Shown here: positions 1-8,968 of the stretch, in pieces
How positions within the stretch are numbered: position 1 is the stretch's first letter
How the letters are laid out: each line of letters begins with the position of its first letter
Source: Flavobacterium sp. N1994
GTDB lineage: Bacteria; Bacteroidota; Bacteroidia; Flavobacteriales; Flavobacteriaceae
DNA length: 64,000 bases
Assembly (NCBI RefSeq): GCF_025947145.1
Contig: NZ_CP109999.1
Location: 806,001-870,000 of the forward strand
Reading direction: 5' to 3'
Translations under genes and position numbers: made by a program
Notes under the pieces: generated by a model
The model's database searches: none
Told to the model about the DNA's origin: nothing
The model's input: only the letters and a program-made list of their open reading frames with translations

Positions 1-283
1 AAAGGGTACCATCGGATTTTATCGCAAGGGTATGGCCCGAACCAGCACTTATTCTACTCCAATGAGTATCCGTGCCAATTTGGGCAGGTATAGATCTAGA
101 GATTGTTGTCCCATCTCCCAAAGCTCCGATGAAATTACCGCCCCATGACCATAGTGTGCCATCGGTTTTTATTGCAATTTCATAAAAAACTCCGGAACTA
201 ATTTCCTTAAAGCATTGCCCAATGGCGAAATGATTTACAAATAAGAACAACACTATGGTAATCTTCAGGTAACTTTTTTTCAT
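1..283 (-). CDS. Secreted RCC1-repeat protein, N-terminal part (runs off the window)
   Basis: The gene starts at the ATG at 281-283 and runs off the left edge, so only the first 94 residues are visible. They begin with a signal peptide (MKKSYLKI, then a hydrophobic stretch ending near AIGQC). Two repeat units of the type SxGxxxxxAIKxDGTLWxWGxN follow, with GALGDGT between them. This is the signature of RCC1-type beta-propeller repeats (regulator of chromosome condensation fold). Secreted RCC1 proteins in Flavobacteria are usually long and often end in a type IX secretion sorting domain, which cannot be checked here. The specific role is unknown. Confidence 0.8.
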   Translation of the reverse strand, partial: MKKSYLKITIVLFLFVNHFAIGQCFKEISSGVFYEIAIKTDGTLWSWGGNFIGALGDGTTISRSIPAQIGTDTHWSRISAGSGHTLAIKSDGTL

Positions 284-325
284 AGCTTTAAATTTATCAG
301 GAATTCTTTCCATGTTTATCTTGAA

Positions 326-1729
326 TTAGACTTCATCCGGGAAAATCTTTCCTGGATTGAGGATGTTGTTGTGATCAAAGACACGCTTTATGCTTTCCAT
401 CAGTTCCAAATGGGTTTTGGAAAAGGCAATATCCATATAGTTCTTTTGTACAAATCCAATACCGTGTTCGCCAGAAAGAGTTCCTTTTAACGAAACCGTC
501 AACTCAAATATTTCGCGAATTCCGACTGGAACTTGTGTTTGCCAATTATCATCGGTCATATCTCCTTTAATAATATTAACGTGTAAATTGCCATCGCCAG
601 CATGACCATAGCAAACGGACTTGAAACCATACTTCGCTCCTATCCTCTTAATTCCCGATAGTAATTCGGGTAACATATATCTTGGTACTACGGTATCTTC
701 TTCTTTGTAAACAGAATTACTCTTCACCGCTTCTGCCACTGAACGACGCATTTTCCAAAGTGCTGCTTTTTGATCCTCAGTATCGGCAAACAAGACTTCA
801 TCAATATCAAACTGTTCAACCACTGCCAAAATCTTTTCCGCTTCTTGCATTAAAATCTCTTGATAATTTCCATCCACTTCAATTAGTAAATGGGCTTGAT
901 GCTCGGGCTTGATAGTCACAGAAATTCCTTCAACATATTGCAATGTCCAATCAATAGCATCGCGTTCCATAAACTCTAAAGCACTCGGCGTAATACCGGC
1001 ACGAAAGATGGCGGAAACCGCTTCACAAGCTTCATTAGCTTTATAAAACGGAACTAACATTAATACATTATAATTATTTTTTGGAATTAATTTTAGCACC
1101 GCTTTGGTAATAACGCCAAGGGTTCCTTCGCTTCCTACCATCAATTGGGTTAAGTTGTATCCGGTTGAATTTTTTAAAGTGTTGGCTCCAGTCCAAATGA
1201 TATCCCCATTTGGTAACACCACTTCTAAATTCAAAACATAATCTTTGGTCACACCATATTTCAAAGCTCTTGCTCCACCAGCATTTTCTGCTATGTTACC
1301 TCCTATCCAACAACTGCCCATACTACTAGGGTCAACTGGATAGAACAACCCTTTTTCAGCAACAGCTTCTCGCAATACTTGATTAATCACTGCTGGTTCA
1401 ACGGTGACTTGAAGATTTTGTTCGTCAATTTCTAGAATTTTATTCAAGCGTTCCATTGACAACCCTATTCCTTCATAAATAGACAAAGCACCACCGCTTA
1501 AACCCGTTCTTGCTCCAATCGGAGTCGTTGGTATTTTATAATCGTTGGCTACTTTTAAGATGGCTGAAATTTCATTAGCATTGGCTGGTTTTACCACTAC
1601 GTTTGGTGGAAAAACATAATCTTCTGTTTCGTCGTGACCGTAAAAGTTACGGGTTTCTTGATCGGTGAAAACAAAAGCATCACCAACTATATTCGTTAAT
1701 TTTTGAAGTATTTCTGGATTGAGAGACAT
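326..1729 (-). CDS. FAD-binding oxidoreductase, GlcD / D-lactate dehydrogenase type
   Basis: This 467-residue protein has the two domains of the FAD-linked oxidase family. The N-terminal PCMH-type FAD domain contains PIGARTGLSGGA (about residues 70-81) and NIAENAGGARALKYG (about 145-160). The C-terminal oxidase domain contains CYGHAGDGNLHVN, LSGEHGIG and a terminal NPGKIFP. These motifs match glycolate oxidase subunit GlcD and D-2-hydroxyacid dehydrogenases, which oxidise D-lactate, glycolate or D-2-hydroxyglutarate and pass electrons to a quinone or another acceptor. No GlcE or GlcF partner lies next to it, so it probably acts alone. The exact substrate cannot be read from sequence. The start at 1729 gives a full-length protein. 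Confidence 0.85.
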   Translation of the reverse strand: MSLNPEILQKLTNIVGDAFVFTDQETRNFYGHDETEDYVFPPNVVVKPANANEISAILKVANDYKIPTTPIGARTGLSGGALSIYEGIGLSMERLNKILEIDEQNLQVTVEPAVINQVLREAVAEKGLFYPVDPSSMGSCWIGGNIAENAGGARALKYGVTKDYVLNLEVVLPNGDIIWTGANTLKNSTGYNLTQLMVGSEGTLGVITKAVLKLIPKNNYNVLMLVPFYKANEACEAVSAIFRAGITPSALEFMERDAIDWTLQYVEGISVTIKPEHQAHLLIEVDGNYQEILMQEAEKILAVVEQFDIDEVLFADTEDQKAALWKMRRSVAEAVKSNSVYKEEDTVVPRYMLPELLSGIKRIGAKYGFKSVCYGHAGDGNLHVNIIKGDMTDDNWQTQVPVGIREIFELTVSLKGTLSGEHGIGFVQKNYMDIAFSKTHLELMESIKRVFDHNNILNPGKIFPDEV

Positions 1730-1782
1730 TTTATAAAAATTGGTAGGTAAATATAAGGATTACAAAAGGAAAAGACAAATGC

Positions 1783-1860
1783 TTTTTAGCCCCGATGGAA
1801 GTGGCTACCGTGTAGCGCGAACAGCGGGAAAATGGATTCCAAAAATGCCCGAACCATTCG
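1783..1860. repeat. Degenerate copy of a flavobacterial intergenic repeat
   Basis: The gap between the oxidase and the MFS gene contains AGCCCCGATGGAAGTGGCTA, then GTAGCGCGAACAGCGGGAAA, and ends near GCTCCTAACGC. The middle forms a short stem (GCTAC / GTAGC). From memory, the sequence order (AGCCCCGAT, then AGCGGGAA, then CTCCTAA) is that of a dispersed non-coding element common between genes in Flavobacterium. Its function is not known. No second copy was seen in this window, so the assignment rests on recall. Confidence 0.4.
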
Positions 1861-1863
1861 CTC

Positions 1864-3072
1864 CTAACGCTTTTTTAAATTGGGAAGTGTAAAACAAATA
1901 ATGCCAATTAAAGGGAGATAAGAACAAACTTGATACACGTATTGAATAGAAGTGTAATCGGCTAATTTACCTAGCAAAGCAGAACCTAATGCTCCCATTC
2001 CGAAAGCAAATCCGTAGAACAAACCGGAAATCATTCCGAGTTTCTTAGGCACTAATTCTTGTGCATACACCAAAATGGCAGGAAAAGCAGATGACATTAT
2101 GATTCCGATAATAATCATTAAAACATCGGTCCAAAACAAATTCACATACGGCAATAATAAAGCAAACGGAGTAGCACCAAAAACAGACAACCAAATCACA
2201 TGCTTTCTACCAATCTTATCTCCTAAAGGCCCGCCAAGTATGGTTCCAGTAGCATAAGCAATCAAATAAATAAACATATGAAATTGCGCTTGTTTGATAC
2301 TGAGATGGAACTTATCCATCAAGAAAAAAGTATAGTACGTTGACAAACAAGCCGTGTAAAAGAACTTAGAAAAAATAACAATTAGCAACACTAGAATAGC
2401 CCATTTGACTTTGCTTTTGGATAAGTTGTGAAAATCGATGAAAACGGTGGGTTTGTTCTTTTTGAAAACCAAATGGTCTCGATACCAAAAAGCAATTTTA
2501 CTAATGATTCCCAAAGCGATTACAGCAGCAATGACAAACCAAAGAATGTATTTTTGCGAATTGGGCACTACAATTAAAGCCACTAAAAGTGGAGCAAGAG
2601 CCGTTCCGAAATTCCCTCCTACTTGAAAAATAGATTGTGCCAATCCTCTTTTACCTCCTGAAGCCATATTGGAAATCCGAGCCGATTCAGGATGAAAGAT
2701 GGAAGAGCCAACTCCTATAAAAACAACAGAAATCAATATCCAATAAAAGTTATTGGCAAACGACAAGGAAATAATCCCTGTCATAGAAAATAACATCCCA
2801 TAGACTTGGGAAAAAGGTTTAGGATATTTATCGGTATAATACCCCACGAAGGGTTGTAATAACGAAGCGGACAACTGAAAAGCAAAGGTGATTAATCCAA
2901 TTTGTGAAAAAGAAAGGTGGTAATTTTGCTTTAAAATCGGGTACACTGATGGAATTATAGCCTGAATTAAATCGTTTAACAAATGGGCAAAACTTATCGA
3001 AAATAGTATCGAGTAGATTGTCTTTTGTAATAAAGCACTGTTTTCTGGAGTTGAAGTAACTGCTGTTTTCAT
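1864..3072 (-). CDS. MFS transporter, fosmidomycin-resistance (Fsr) type
   Basis: This 402-residue polytopic membrane protein has about 12 hydrophobic segments. Its N-terminal region (SFAHLLNDLIQAIIPSVYP, LITFAFQLSASLLQPFVGYY) is the part that marks the Fsr branch of the major facilitator superfamily, and the MFS loop motif appears as GPLGDKIGRKHV near residue 280. Family members export fosmidomycin and related compounds in E. coli, but the natural substrate here is unknown. The gene starts 3 bases from the stop codon of the upstream AEC transporter gene (3073-3984), so the two are probably one transcript and may act on related compounds. Confidence 0.82.
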   Translation of the reverse strand: MKTAVTSTPENSALLQKTIYSILFSISFAHLLNDLIQAIIPSVYPILKQNYHLSFSQIGLITFAFQLSASLLQPFVGYYTDKYPKPFSQVYGMLFSMTGIISLSFANNFYWILISVVFIGVGSSIFHPESARISNMASGGKRGLAQSIFQVGGNFGTALAPLLVALIVVPNSQKYILWFVIAAVIALGIISKIAFWYRDHLVFKKNKPTVFIDFHNLSKSKVKWAILVLLIVIFSKFFYTACLSTYYTFFLMDKFHLSIKQAQFHMFIYLIAYATGTILGGPLGDKIGRKHVIWLSVFGATPFALLLPYVNLFWTDVLMIIIGIIMSSAFPAILVYAQELVPKKLGMISGLFYGFAFGMGALGSALLGKLADYTSIQYVYQVCSYLPLIGIICFTLPNLKKR

Positions 3073-3984
3073 TTAAAAATGGTTTAAGATGAAATACCAA
3101 AAAGCTAGCGTAACAAAAGATAATGGAATCCCTATACCGACCATCATACTACTTAATTTGGGTTTTAGTCCATAGTTAGAAGCCAAGACAGCTCCCGTAA
3201 TCATTGGTGCCATGGCAGATTCCATCACAGAAACATCCACTATTACTCCTTTGCCTTGCAACATAACTTTATAGAGTAAGAAGAAAATGGCTGGGGTAAT
3301 AATCAATTTGAATAGCAAGCCAAGTCTAAGGAATTTCCAATGCTGACTTCGTTTGTCTAATTTCAATTGTAATCCTACTGAGACTAGTGCTACTGGAGTT
3401 ACTGTTGCCCCTAATTTTTGAAAAACCGTTTGGAAATTATCCGTAAAATCAAACTTCATTACATTCATTATACAGGCTATGGCAAAGGCAATAAACGGCG
3501 GAAACAATACAATTTTAGAAACTATTTCTTTGGGATTTGCATCGCCTTTAGCAAATACTGCAGCGGTTATTAATCCGAGTGTAGCCATCACAACAAAGGT
3601 TCCAGGTTGATCTACCATAATAGCCGTTTTCAATCCTTCCTCTCCATACAAAGCCTGAATAATTGGGAAGCCAACAAAGGAAGTATTTCCTAAACCCGCT
3701 GTTATAATCAAACAGCCAATGAGTCGATTGGGCCAACCTAATCGTTTTCCGAGGGTATAAAAAAACAGGAAAGACAAGCCAAAGCCAATCCAAGATTCTG
3801 CTAAAGGATATAATAAATTGCTCGAAAGGGTTATTTTGGGGATATAAAACAAAGCCAATCCTGGCAAGGCTACATAAATAATAAATTGGTTTAGGGCTAA
3901 GTGACCGTTTTTGGGAAAAGCGGCAAGTCGTTGCATCCCCAAGCCCATAAGCAAACACAGAAAAATCAACAGAATGTTATCCAT
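3073..3984 (-). CDS. AEC family transporter (auxin efflux carrier-like permease)
   Basis: The protein has 303 residues from the ATG at 3984. A longer reading from 4020 adds 12 residues that do not look membrane-spanning. Ten or so hydrophobic segments are present, with the sequence GLGNTSFVGFPIIQALYGEEG (about residues 100-120) and a C-terminal MESAMAPM...A..YGL segment, both typical of the Mem_trans/AEC family. Bacterial members move dicarboxylates such as malate or malonate, and the substrate here is not determined. It is directly followed by the MFS gene in an apparent two-gene operon. Confidence 0.8.
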   Translation of the reverse strand: MDNILLIFLCLLMGLGMQRLAAFPKNGHLALNQFIIYVALPGLALFYIPKITLSSNLLYPLAESWIGFGLSFLFFYTLGKRLGWPNRLIGCLIITAGLGNTSFVGFPIIQALYGEEGLKTAIMVDQPGTFVVMATLGLITAAVFAKGDANPKEIVSKIVLFPPFIAFAIACIMNVMKFDFTDNFQTVFQKLGATVTPVALVSVGLQLKLDKRSQHWKFLRLGLLFKLIITPAIFFLLYKVMLQGKGVIVDVSVMESAMAPMITGAVLASNYGLKPKLSSMMVGIGIPLSFVTLAFWYFILNHF

Positions 3985-4078
3985 TCGAAATGATAGATTT
4001 ATTTTGCAAAGGAACAGCAAAAAAATGGAAAAGAAGAATTACAACGTTGAAAGGTTTACTAAAAAACTTAATTTATTT

Positions 4079-4136
4079 GCCACAAATTGCACAAATTAGC
4101 ACGAAATACTTTTTGGAAATTTGTTTAATTTGTGGT
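4079..4136. repeat. Intergenic inverted repeat with ACAAATT motifs
   Basis: The 18-base arms at 4080-4097 (CCACAAATTGCACAAATT) and 4118-4135 (AATTTGTTTAATTTGTGG) pair at 16 of 18 positions around a 20-base loop. The sequence lies between the divergent AEC and meaB genes. From memory, similar CACAAATT/AATTTGTG hairpins are scattered between genes in Flavobacterium genomes, so this is probably a copy of a small dispersed element rather than a site specific to these genes. The rest of 3985-4223 shows nothing else clear. Confidence 0.5.
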
Positions 4137-4223
4137 TGAATTTTTAGGAAATACAATAAAGCGATTGGTTTTAATTATCTCTATGAAACAATATTTTACT
4201 AAATTTACCCAAACGATTTTACT

Positions 4224-5306
4224 TTGAACGAGAAGCCCAACAAAAGTGCATTGAACGAAAAAGATGGAATTCCACCACCGGAAACTTTCAGTGCAGCCTC
4301 CTTGAAGAAAATTGTGACCAGCAGAAAACAACAGCCTTCCGCTTCCGAATTAATTACTGGAATTTTAAACCATGATAAGGTCGCTTTAAGTCGGGCCATC
4401 ACTTTAGTTGAAAGTACTAATGTTGCACATTTATCGAAAGCCAATGAGATTATCAACGGTTGTTTACCTTATGCTAATCAATCTATTAGAATTGGAATTA
4501 CTGGTGTGCCTGGAGTTGGAAAATCTACTTTTATTGAAGCTTTTGGAAGCTATTTAACTTCGTTAGGAAAGAAAGTAGCGGTGTTAGCAGTTGACCCTAG
4601 TAGTACTATTTCTCATGGAAGTATTTTAGGAGACAAGACCCGTATGGAAGAATTGGTCAAAGATGAGAATGCTTATATTCGACCTTCCGCTTCTGGAGAA
4701 ACGCTTGGTGGTGTGGCTCGTAAAACTAGAGAAACCATTATCCTTTGTGAAGCCGCAGGATTTGATACTATCATCATCGAAACGGTTGGTGTTGGGCAAA
4801 GTGAAACCGCAGTGCATAGTATGGTAGATTTCTTTTTGTTGCTAAAAATCTCAGGTGCTGGTGATGAATTACAAGGTATCAAGCGAGGTATTATGGAAAT
4901 GGCAGATGCGATTGTCATCAACAAAGCTGATGGTGATAATATCAATAAAGCAAAACTAGCCAAAACCGAATTTAATAGAGCGTTACATTTATTTCCTGCT
5001 AAAAGTTCAGGTTGGATTCCGACAGTTTCGACTTGCAGTGCTTATGAAAAAACCGGAATTGATGCTGTTTGGGAAACGATTAGCCGATATATGGAATTGG
5101 TTAAAACCAATGACTATTTTGAAAGCAAACGCCAAGAGCAAAACCAGTATTGGATGATAGAAACGATTAACGAGCAGTTAAAAAACAATTTTTATAATCA
5201 TCCAGAAATAATATCCCTTATAGAAGAAAGCAAAAAAGCGGTTCAAAATGATGAAGTATCCCCTTTTGCAGCGGCACAAATTTTATTAAAAAAATATTTC
5301 AAATAA
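4224..5306 (+). CDS. meaB: Methylmalonyl-CoA mutase-associated GTPase MeaB
   Basis: This 360-residue protein is a G3E-type P-loop GTPase of the MeaB/ArgK family. Walker A is GVPGVGKST (about residues 93-101), followed by AVDPSST, GDKTRM, the switch sequence IIETVGVGQSE and the guanine-binding motif NKADG. MeaB protects and reloads the B12 cofactor of methylmalonyl-CoA mutase. The mutase genes themselves are not in the window. The only suitable start is the TTG at 4224, because no in-frame ATG precedes the conserved domain. The gene is followed at once by a terminator hairpin, so it ends its transcript here. Confidence 0.92.
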   Translation: MNEKPNKSALNEKDGIPPPETFSAASLKKIVTSRKQQPSASELITGILNHDKVALSRAITLVESTNVAHLSKANEIINGCLPYANQSIRIGITGVPGVGKSTFIEAFGSYLTSLGKKVAVLAVDPSSTISHGSILGDKTRMEELVKDENAYIRPSASGETLGGVARKTRETIILCEAAGFDTIIIETVGVGQSETAVHSMVDFFLLLKISGAGDELQGIKRGIMEMADAIVINKADGDNINKAKLAKTEFNRALHLFPAKSSGWIPTVSTCSAYEKTGIDAVWETISRYMELVKTNDYFESKRQEQNQYWMIETINEQLKNNFYNHPEIISLIEESKKAVQNDEVSPFAAAQILLKKYFK

Positions 5307-5310
5307 AAAA

Positions 5311-5336
5311 TCCCGAGTGATGAGTTCGGGACTTTT
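5311..5336 (+). terminator. Rho-independent terminator after meaB
   Basis: TCCCGA (5311-5316) pairs with TCGGGA (5326-5331) around a 9-base loop and is followed by CTTTTC. A-rich sequence precedes the stem. It begins 5 bases after the meaB stop codon. Confidence 0.7.
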
Positions 5337-5376
5337 CGGAATTAACTAACTGTTTTTTTTTAACTCTTTCTTAAAT

Positions 5377-5424
5377 GTTGTCCTAAAAGCCAGCGGGCAA
5401 ACGCTACCGGCTTTAGGGAACAAC
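5377..5424. other. Strong nested stem-loop in the meaB-histidine kinase gap
   Basis: GTTGTCCTAAAAGCC (5377-5391) pairs with GGCTTTAGGGAACAAC (5409-5424) with one or two bulges. The loop itself folds again through AGCG / CGCT. No T-run follows on either strand in the position expected for a terminator, although a T10 tract sits 16 bases upstream on the + strand. The structure could be part of a small RNA, an mRNA leader element or a dispersed repeat. The remainder of the 398-bp gap (5307-5704) shows only a weak promoter match. Confidence 0.45.
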
Positions 5425-5579
5425 TCAAATAAACCACAATTATTTGTTTCTTTAAATTTCTTTCCTGTTATAATTTATAATTCTTATCCATTTATTTGTG
5501 CAAAGAACTTTAAATAATTACTCCAAATTTCACAATATAATTAGGCTTTAACTATGAGTAAAAAACTATATTTACTATG

Positions 5580-5606
5580 TTGGATTAACTATAAAAAATA
5601 CCGTTG
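5580..5606 (+). promoter_or_regulatory. Possible Bacteroidota-type promoter for the two-component operon
   Basis: A TTG at 5580-5582 lies 16 bases before TACCGTTG (5599-5606), a 7 of 8 match to the TAnnTTTG -7 element. It is about 100 bases before the likely ATG of the histidine kinase. The match is weak and unsupported by other data. Confidence 0.3.
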
Positions 5607-5704
5607 TTTAACGGGTATAAAAATGGGTGTCTGGCGGAATTTATTTATTGTCTTTTCTAGTACTTTGCAAATTGTGTATTGTCGTAACGGAATGTAAGTT
5701 AAGC

Positions 5705-7036
5705 ATGATTTTAAATGACCCTTTTTTTATCGGGATTTGTTTTTTTACTATAGGATTTTTATCACTTGTTGGGTTTACTAGTGCTTATCTGAATTACTTT
5801 TTCAAATCTAAAATTTATCGGTATTATAGTTTGTACATACTAACACTTTTGTTATTTGTAGCAACGGTATATATAAAAGATACTGGCGACTTTCCTTTAA
5901 AAAGCAATCGGCGTATTATCATGCAACTAGTCGTTGATGGATTACAAATGTTGAGTGCTTTATTATTTTGCTCTTTCATTTACCACGCCATGGTACTACA
6001 ACATCCTAAATATAAAAAATTAAAAAAAACGTATTATGGCTATGTTGGTTTTACAGGACTGTATTTTATCATCATGTTCATATTCCCCCATTTTGTTAGA
6101 GTAAGCTTCCCTTTTTTCTTAATAACTCGATTGATTATTTATGTGATAGCCTTGCTATTTTATTATCATATTGGAAAAGAACTAAAAGTGGTGTTTTTTA
6201 GGTATTTATTCATGGGAACAACCATTTTATTTATTTCTGGAATTTTAGCACTTTGGGATTCTACAGTCAATTCAGCCACTAGTATCTACACTGGTTTTCA
6301 TTATCTATGCTATGGGTATTTCTTTGAAAACAGTTGCTTCATAGGAGCTTTCATCTATAAATATTTTATAGTAGATAAAGAAAAAAATGAAGTAGAACAT
6401 CAACATGAAGTACAACTCTTTGCTACCAAAATTGAAATGCAAAAGCAAACCATGGATTACATTGGTAAAGAAATTCATGATAACATAGGACAAAAACTCA
6501 CTTTAGCGAGCTTGTATACACAACAACTTGAACACGAAAACAACAACTCAAACATAAAAGAAAACATTGACAACATTAGTATTTTAATTAATGAGTCTTT
6601 AGCTGAAATGAGAGAGTTGAGTAAATCCCTTACTGATAATACTATTGAAAAAAACGGTATTATCCAACTAATGGAAGACGAATGTGAACGGGTGAGAAAA
6701 CTGAATTTATGCTCAGTAAAATTTAGTTGTCCTAAAAGAAATATCGAATTAAATTACGACTCTAAAACTGTTTTAGTTCGTATTGTACAAGAATTTTTTC
6801 AAAATAGTATCAAACATTCCGATTGTAAAAATTTAACTTTGCAACTTAATACAGATGATAATTCAGTAGAACTTATATTGATAGATGATGGCAAAGGTTT
6901 TGATATTAGCAAAACTTACACGAACGGAATTGGTTTAATAAATAGTAAGAAACGAACAGAAATGCTCAATGGTCTTTTTAAATTAGATAGCCAACTAAAT
7001 ATTGGCACCAAAATAACAGTAACCCTACCGCTTTAA
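5705..7036 (+). CDS. Membrane sensor histidine kinase (HisKA_3 / NarX-type)
   Basis: Read from the ATG at 5705, the protein has 443 residues. A GTG at 5627 would add 26 residues with no recognisable role. The N-terminal half has about seven hydrophobic segments, a 7TM-like sensor region. A linker with coiled-coil character follows, then the HisKA_3 dimerisation box with the phospho-acceptor His in EIHDNIGQKL (about residue 260). The C-terminal ATPase domain has NSIKHSDCKNL (N box) and DDGKGFD (G1 box). The response regulator gene follows directly with no spacer, so this is its partner kinase. The signal sensed is unknown. Confidence 0.85.
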   Translation: MILNDPFFIGICFFTIGFLSLVGFTSAYLNYFFKSKIYRYYSLYILTLLLFVATVYIKDTGDFPLKSNRRIIMQLVVDGLQMLSALLFCSFIYHAMVLQHPKYKKLKKTYYGYVGFTGLYFIIMFIFPHFVRVSFPFFLITRLIIYVIALLFYYHIGKELKVVFFRYLFMGTTILFISGILALWDSTVNSATSIYTGFHYLCYGYFFENSCFIGAFIYKYFIVDKEKNEVEHQHEVQLFATKIEMQKQTMDYIGKEIHDNIGQKLTLASLYTQQLEHENNNSNIKENIDNISILINESLAEMRELSKSLTDNTIEKNGIIQLMEDECERVRKLNLCSVKFSCPKRNIELNYDSKTVLVRIVQEFFQNSIKHSDCKNLTLQLNTDDNSVELILIDDGKGFDISKTYTNGIGLINSKKRTEMLNGLFKLDSQLNIGTKITVTLPL

Positions 7037-7672
7037 ATGAAAAACACTATTGCCATAGTAGACGATCACTTACTCATAGCGCAAGCTCTGAAAGGGATAA
7101 TTTCAAATTTTGAGAACTTTGAAGTGGTCTTTGAATGCGAAAACGGTAAAGACCTTATTCATAAAATAGAGACCTCAAAAGTAATTCCGGATATAGTGAT
7201 GCTTGATATAAGCATGCCCGAAATGAATGGTTTTGATACGGCATTGTGGTTAAAAGAGAATTACCCAGCTATAAAAATCATGGCTTTAAGCATGCAGAAT
7301 GACGAACAAAGTGTTATCAAGATGATACGAAATGGTGCTAGAAGTTATTTATTGAAAAATACCCATTCCAAAGAACTTGAAATAGCTTTAAACAAATTGA
7401 TAGAAGACGGCTTTTTTTACCCCGATTGGGCTTCCAAAATTATTTATTCTAACATGAATGGAACCACGAGTGGTTCTATATCAAAACTTACTGAAAGAGA
7501 AAAAGAGTTTCTAAAGTACACCATTACTGAAATGAGTTATAAAGAAATTGCCGAACTCATGTGCTGTAGCCCAAGAACGGTGGAAAGTTATCGTGATAAT
7601 TTGTTTGAAAAATTAGAACTAAAGACACGAGTGGGTTTGGCTGTTTATGCTATCAAAAACGGATTTTCCTAA
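7037..7672 (+). CDS. LuxR/NarL-type response regulator
   Basis: The 211-residue protein has an N-terminal receiver domain with the acidic pair in IVDDH, the phospho-acceptor Asp in IVMLDISMPEMNG (about residue 57), a Thr/Ser position near ALSMQN and Lys in YLLKN. The C-terminal LuxR-type HTH domain contains LTEREKEFLKY and a recognition helix around SYKEIAELMCCSPRTVESYRDNL. It starts directly after the kinase stop codon, so the two are translationally coupled. The genes it controls cannot be told from the window. Confidence 0.9.
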   Translation: MKNTIAIVDDHLLIAQALKGIISNFENFEVVFECENGKDLIHKIETSKVIPDIVMLDISMPEMNGFDTALWLKENYPAIKIMALSMQNDEQSVIKMIRNGARSYLLKNTHSKELEIALNKLIEDGFFYPDWASKIIYSNMNGTTSGSISKLTEREKEFLKYTITEMSYKEIAELMCCSPRTVESYRDNLFEKLELKTRVGLAVYAIKNGFS

Positions 7673-7678
7673 ATAAGA

Positions 7679-7720
7679 AAGCAGCTTTTAATTTGAAATA
7701 AATCAAATCAAAAACTGCCT
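7679..7720. terminator. Bidirectional terminator between convergent genes
   Basis: GCAGCTTTTAATTTGA (from 7681) pairs with TCAAATCAAAAACTGC (to 7718) with one or two mismatches. It has A-rich and T-rich flanks and lies between the response regulator (+) and the small acidic protein gene (-). Confidence 0.65.
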
Positions 7721-7739
7721 TATAAACTAAAACTGAAAA

Positions 7740-7967
7740 CTACTCTTCGTAGCCTTCCATTTCTTTATCGTAGAATTCTCCAGCTAAAGTAATTAAATGC
7801 TCCATTTCCGATTCTAATTCGGTTTCATCTTCTCCTTCTAAATCTTCTAGAAACTCTACCTCATCGTCTTTTAAATTGATAATGAAGCGAGGGAAATCAA
7901 GATGAATAACAAATATATCTTCGGGAAAATCAGAGTTGTCAGCTAGCACAAATTTTGGTAATTGCAT
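7740..7967 (-). CDS. Small acidic conserved protein
   Basis: The 75-residue protein is very acidic in its C-terminal half (EFLEDLEGEDETELESEMEH) and has no signal peptide or membrane segment. The N-terminal half has an alternating hydrophobic pattern (IFVIHLDFPRFIINL) suggestive of beta strands. Short acidic proteins of this kind are common in Flavobacteria, usually annotated as hypothetical. It lies downstream of the prohibitin-like gene on the same strand with a 37-bp gap and may be unrelated to it. Function is not known. Confidence 0.6.
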   Translation of the reverse strand: MQLPKFVLADNSDFPEDIFVIHLDFPRFIINLKDDEVEFLEDLEGEDETELESEMEHLITLAGEFYDKEMEGYEE

Positions 7968-8004
7968 GTTGTCTTATTTTGGATTACACAAAGAAACGAA
8001 TAAA

Positions 8005-8910
8005 CTATTTATCCGACAATATTACGGGGGCACTTCCTTTGCCCATGAAAATAATTTTGGCATTCGGAGAAGTCGCTATTTCTTTTTGTGCTTTGATTTG
8101 TTCGTATTGTAATTGTTTATCGGTCAAACCTGACGAAATAATTCTTTGATAATCAGCAATACCTTGTGCTTCTACTCTTTTACGTTCCGCTTCTTGCTTT
8201 TCTTTTTGTAAAACGAAAGTCATTTTTTGAGCATCTTGCTCCGCATTGATTTTACTTTCAATAGAGGCTTTAACAGAGGTTGGCAAGTTAATATTTCGAA
8301 TTAAAAGTTGTTCTAAAACTAAACCTCTCTTCTTGAAATCATCCTCAATAGATTTAAAAATCCTTTGTTGAAATTCACCTCTTCTAGTAGAATATAATGC
8401 TACGGCATCATAATAAACTGCATTATCACGAATACGAGTACGCGTTACTGGACGAACAATTTTATCCGTGTAATCCTCTCCAATTCCTTTTAAAATCTTT
8501 GGAGCATCATTAGGTATTACTCTATATAAAACGGTTAAATCGATTACCACTTCCAAACCATCATTTGATAATACCCGAATAGCGTCATCACCTTGCTTTG
8601 ATCCTTCATCGTGAATGGCTGACATAGTATAGTTTTGGGTTTGTGTATCAAAAATGGTAATATCTAAAAGTGGATTGACAACATGTAAACCACTTTCTAA
8701 AACATCAGATTGAACGTTACCATAAAGCGACTTCACCCCTACTTTTCCTGCATCAATTTGTTTGAAGACTGAGGATAAGAGTCCGATTAAAATCACAACA
8801 AAACCAAAGATTTTTAAAAGCGGAGCAAATTTTGAGGCAGGATTAGCATTGTTTTTTAGCGTAACGCTAATAATAATTAAGATAACACCAATAATAATGG
8901 AAAGTATCAT
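8005..8910 (-). CDS. Prohibitin family (SPFH/band 7) membrane protein
   Basis: This 301-residue protein has two N-terminal hydrophobic segments (about residues 1-17 and 30-48), then a full SPFH/band 7 domain: FKQIDAGKVGVKSLYGNVQ, followed by VVIDLTVLYRVIPNDAPKI and the EDDFKKRGLVLEQLLIRNI region. A charged coiled coil (EQDAQKMTFVLQKEKQEAERKRVEAQG) follows. Prohibitins form large ring assemblies on the inner membrane and in bacteria are linked to membrane protease control and membrane organisation. No protease gene is adjacent. The assignment to the family is clear, but the exact role is not. Confidence 0.88.
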   Translation of the reverse strand: MILSIIIGVILIIISVTLKNNANPASKFAPLLKIFGFVVILIGLLSSVFKQIDAGKVGVKSLYGNVQSDVLESGLHVVNPLLDITIFDTQTQNYTMSAIHDEGSKQGDDAIRVLSNDGLEVVIDLTVLYRVIPNDAPKILKGIGEDYTDKIVRPVTRTRIRDNAVYYDAVALYSTRRGEFQQRIFKSIEDDFKKRGLVLEQLLIRNINLPTSVKASIESKINAEQDAQKMTFVLQKEKQEAERKRVEAQGIADYQRIISSGLTDKQLQYEQIKAQKEIATSPNAKIIFMGKGSAPVILSDK

Positions 8911-8968
8911 TTTATTTGTTTTTAAATTATACGGTGATTATACGCAACACTCTAATGTAAGTTACAAA

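Noticed and set aside
682..912. Open frames opposite to clear genes (for example 682-912, 3548-3958, 9419-9628)
   Set aside because: They lie antisense or out of frame inside well-recognised genes and show no family features or start signals of their own.
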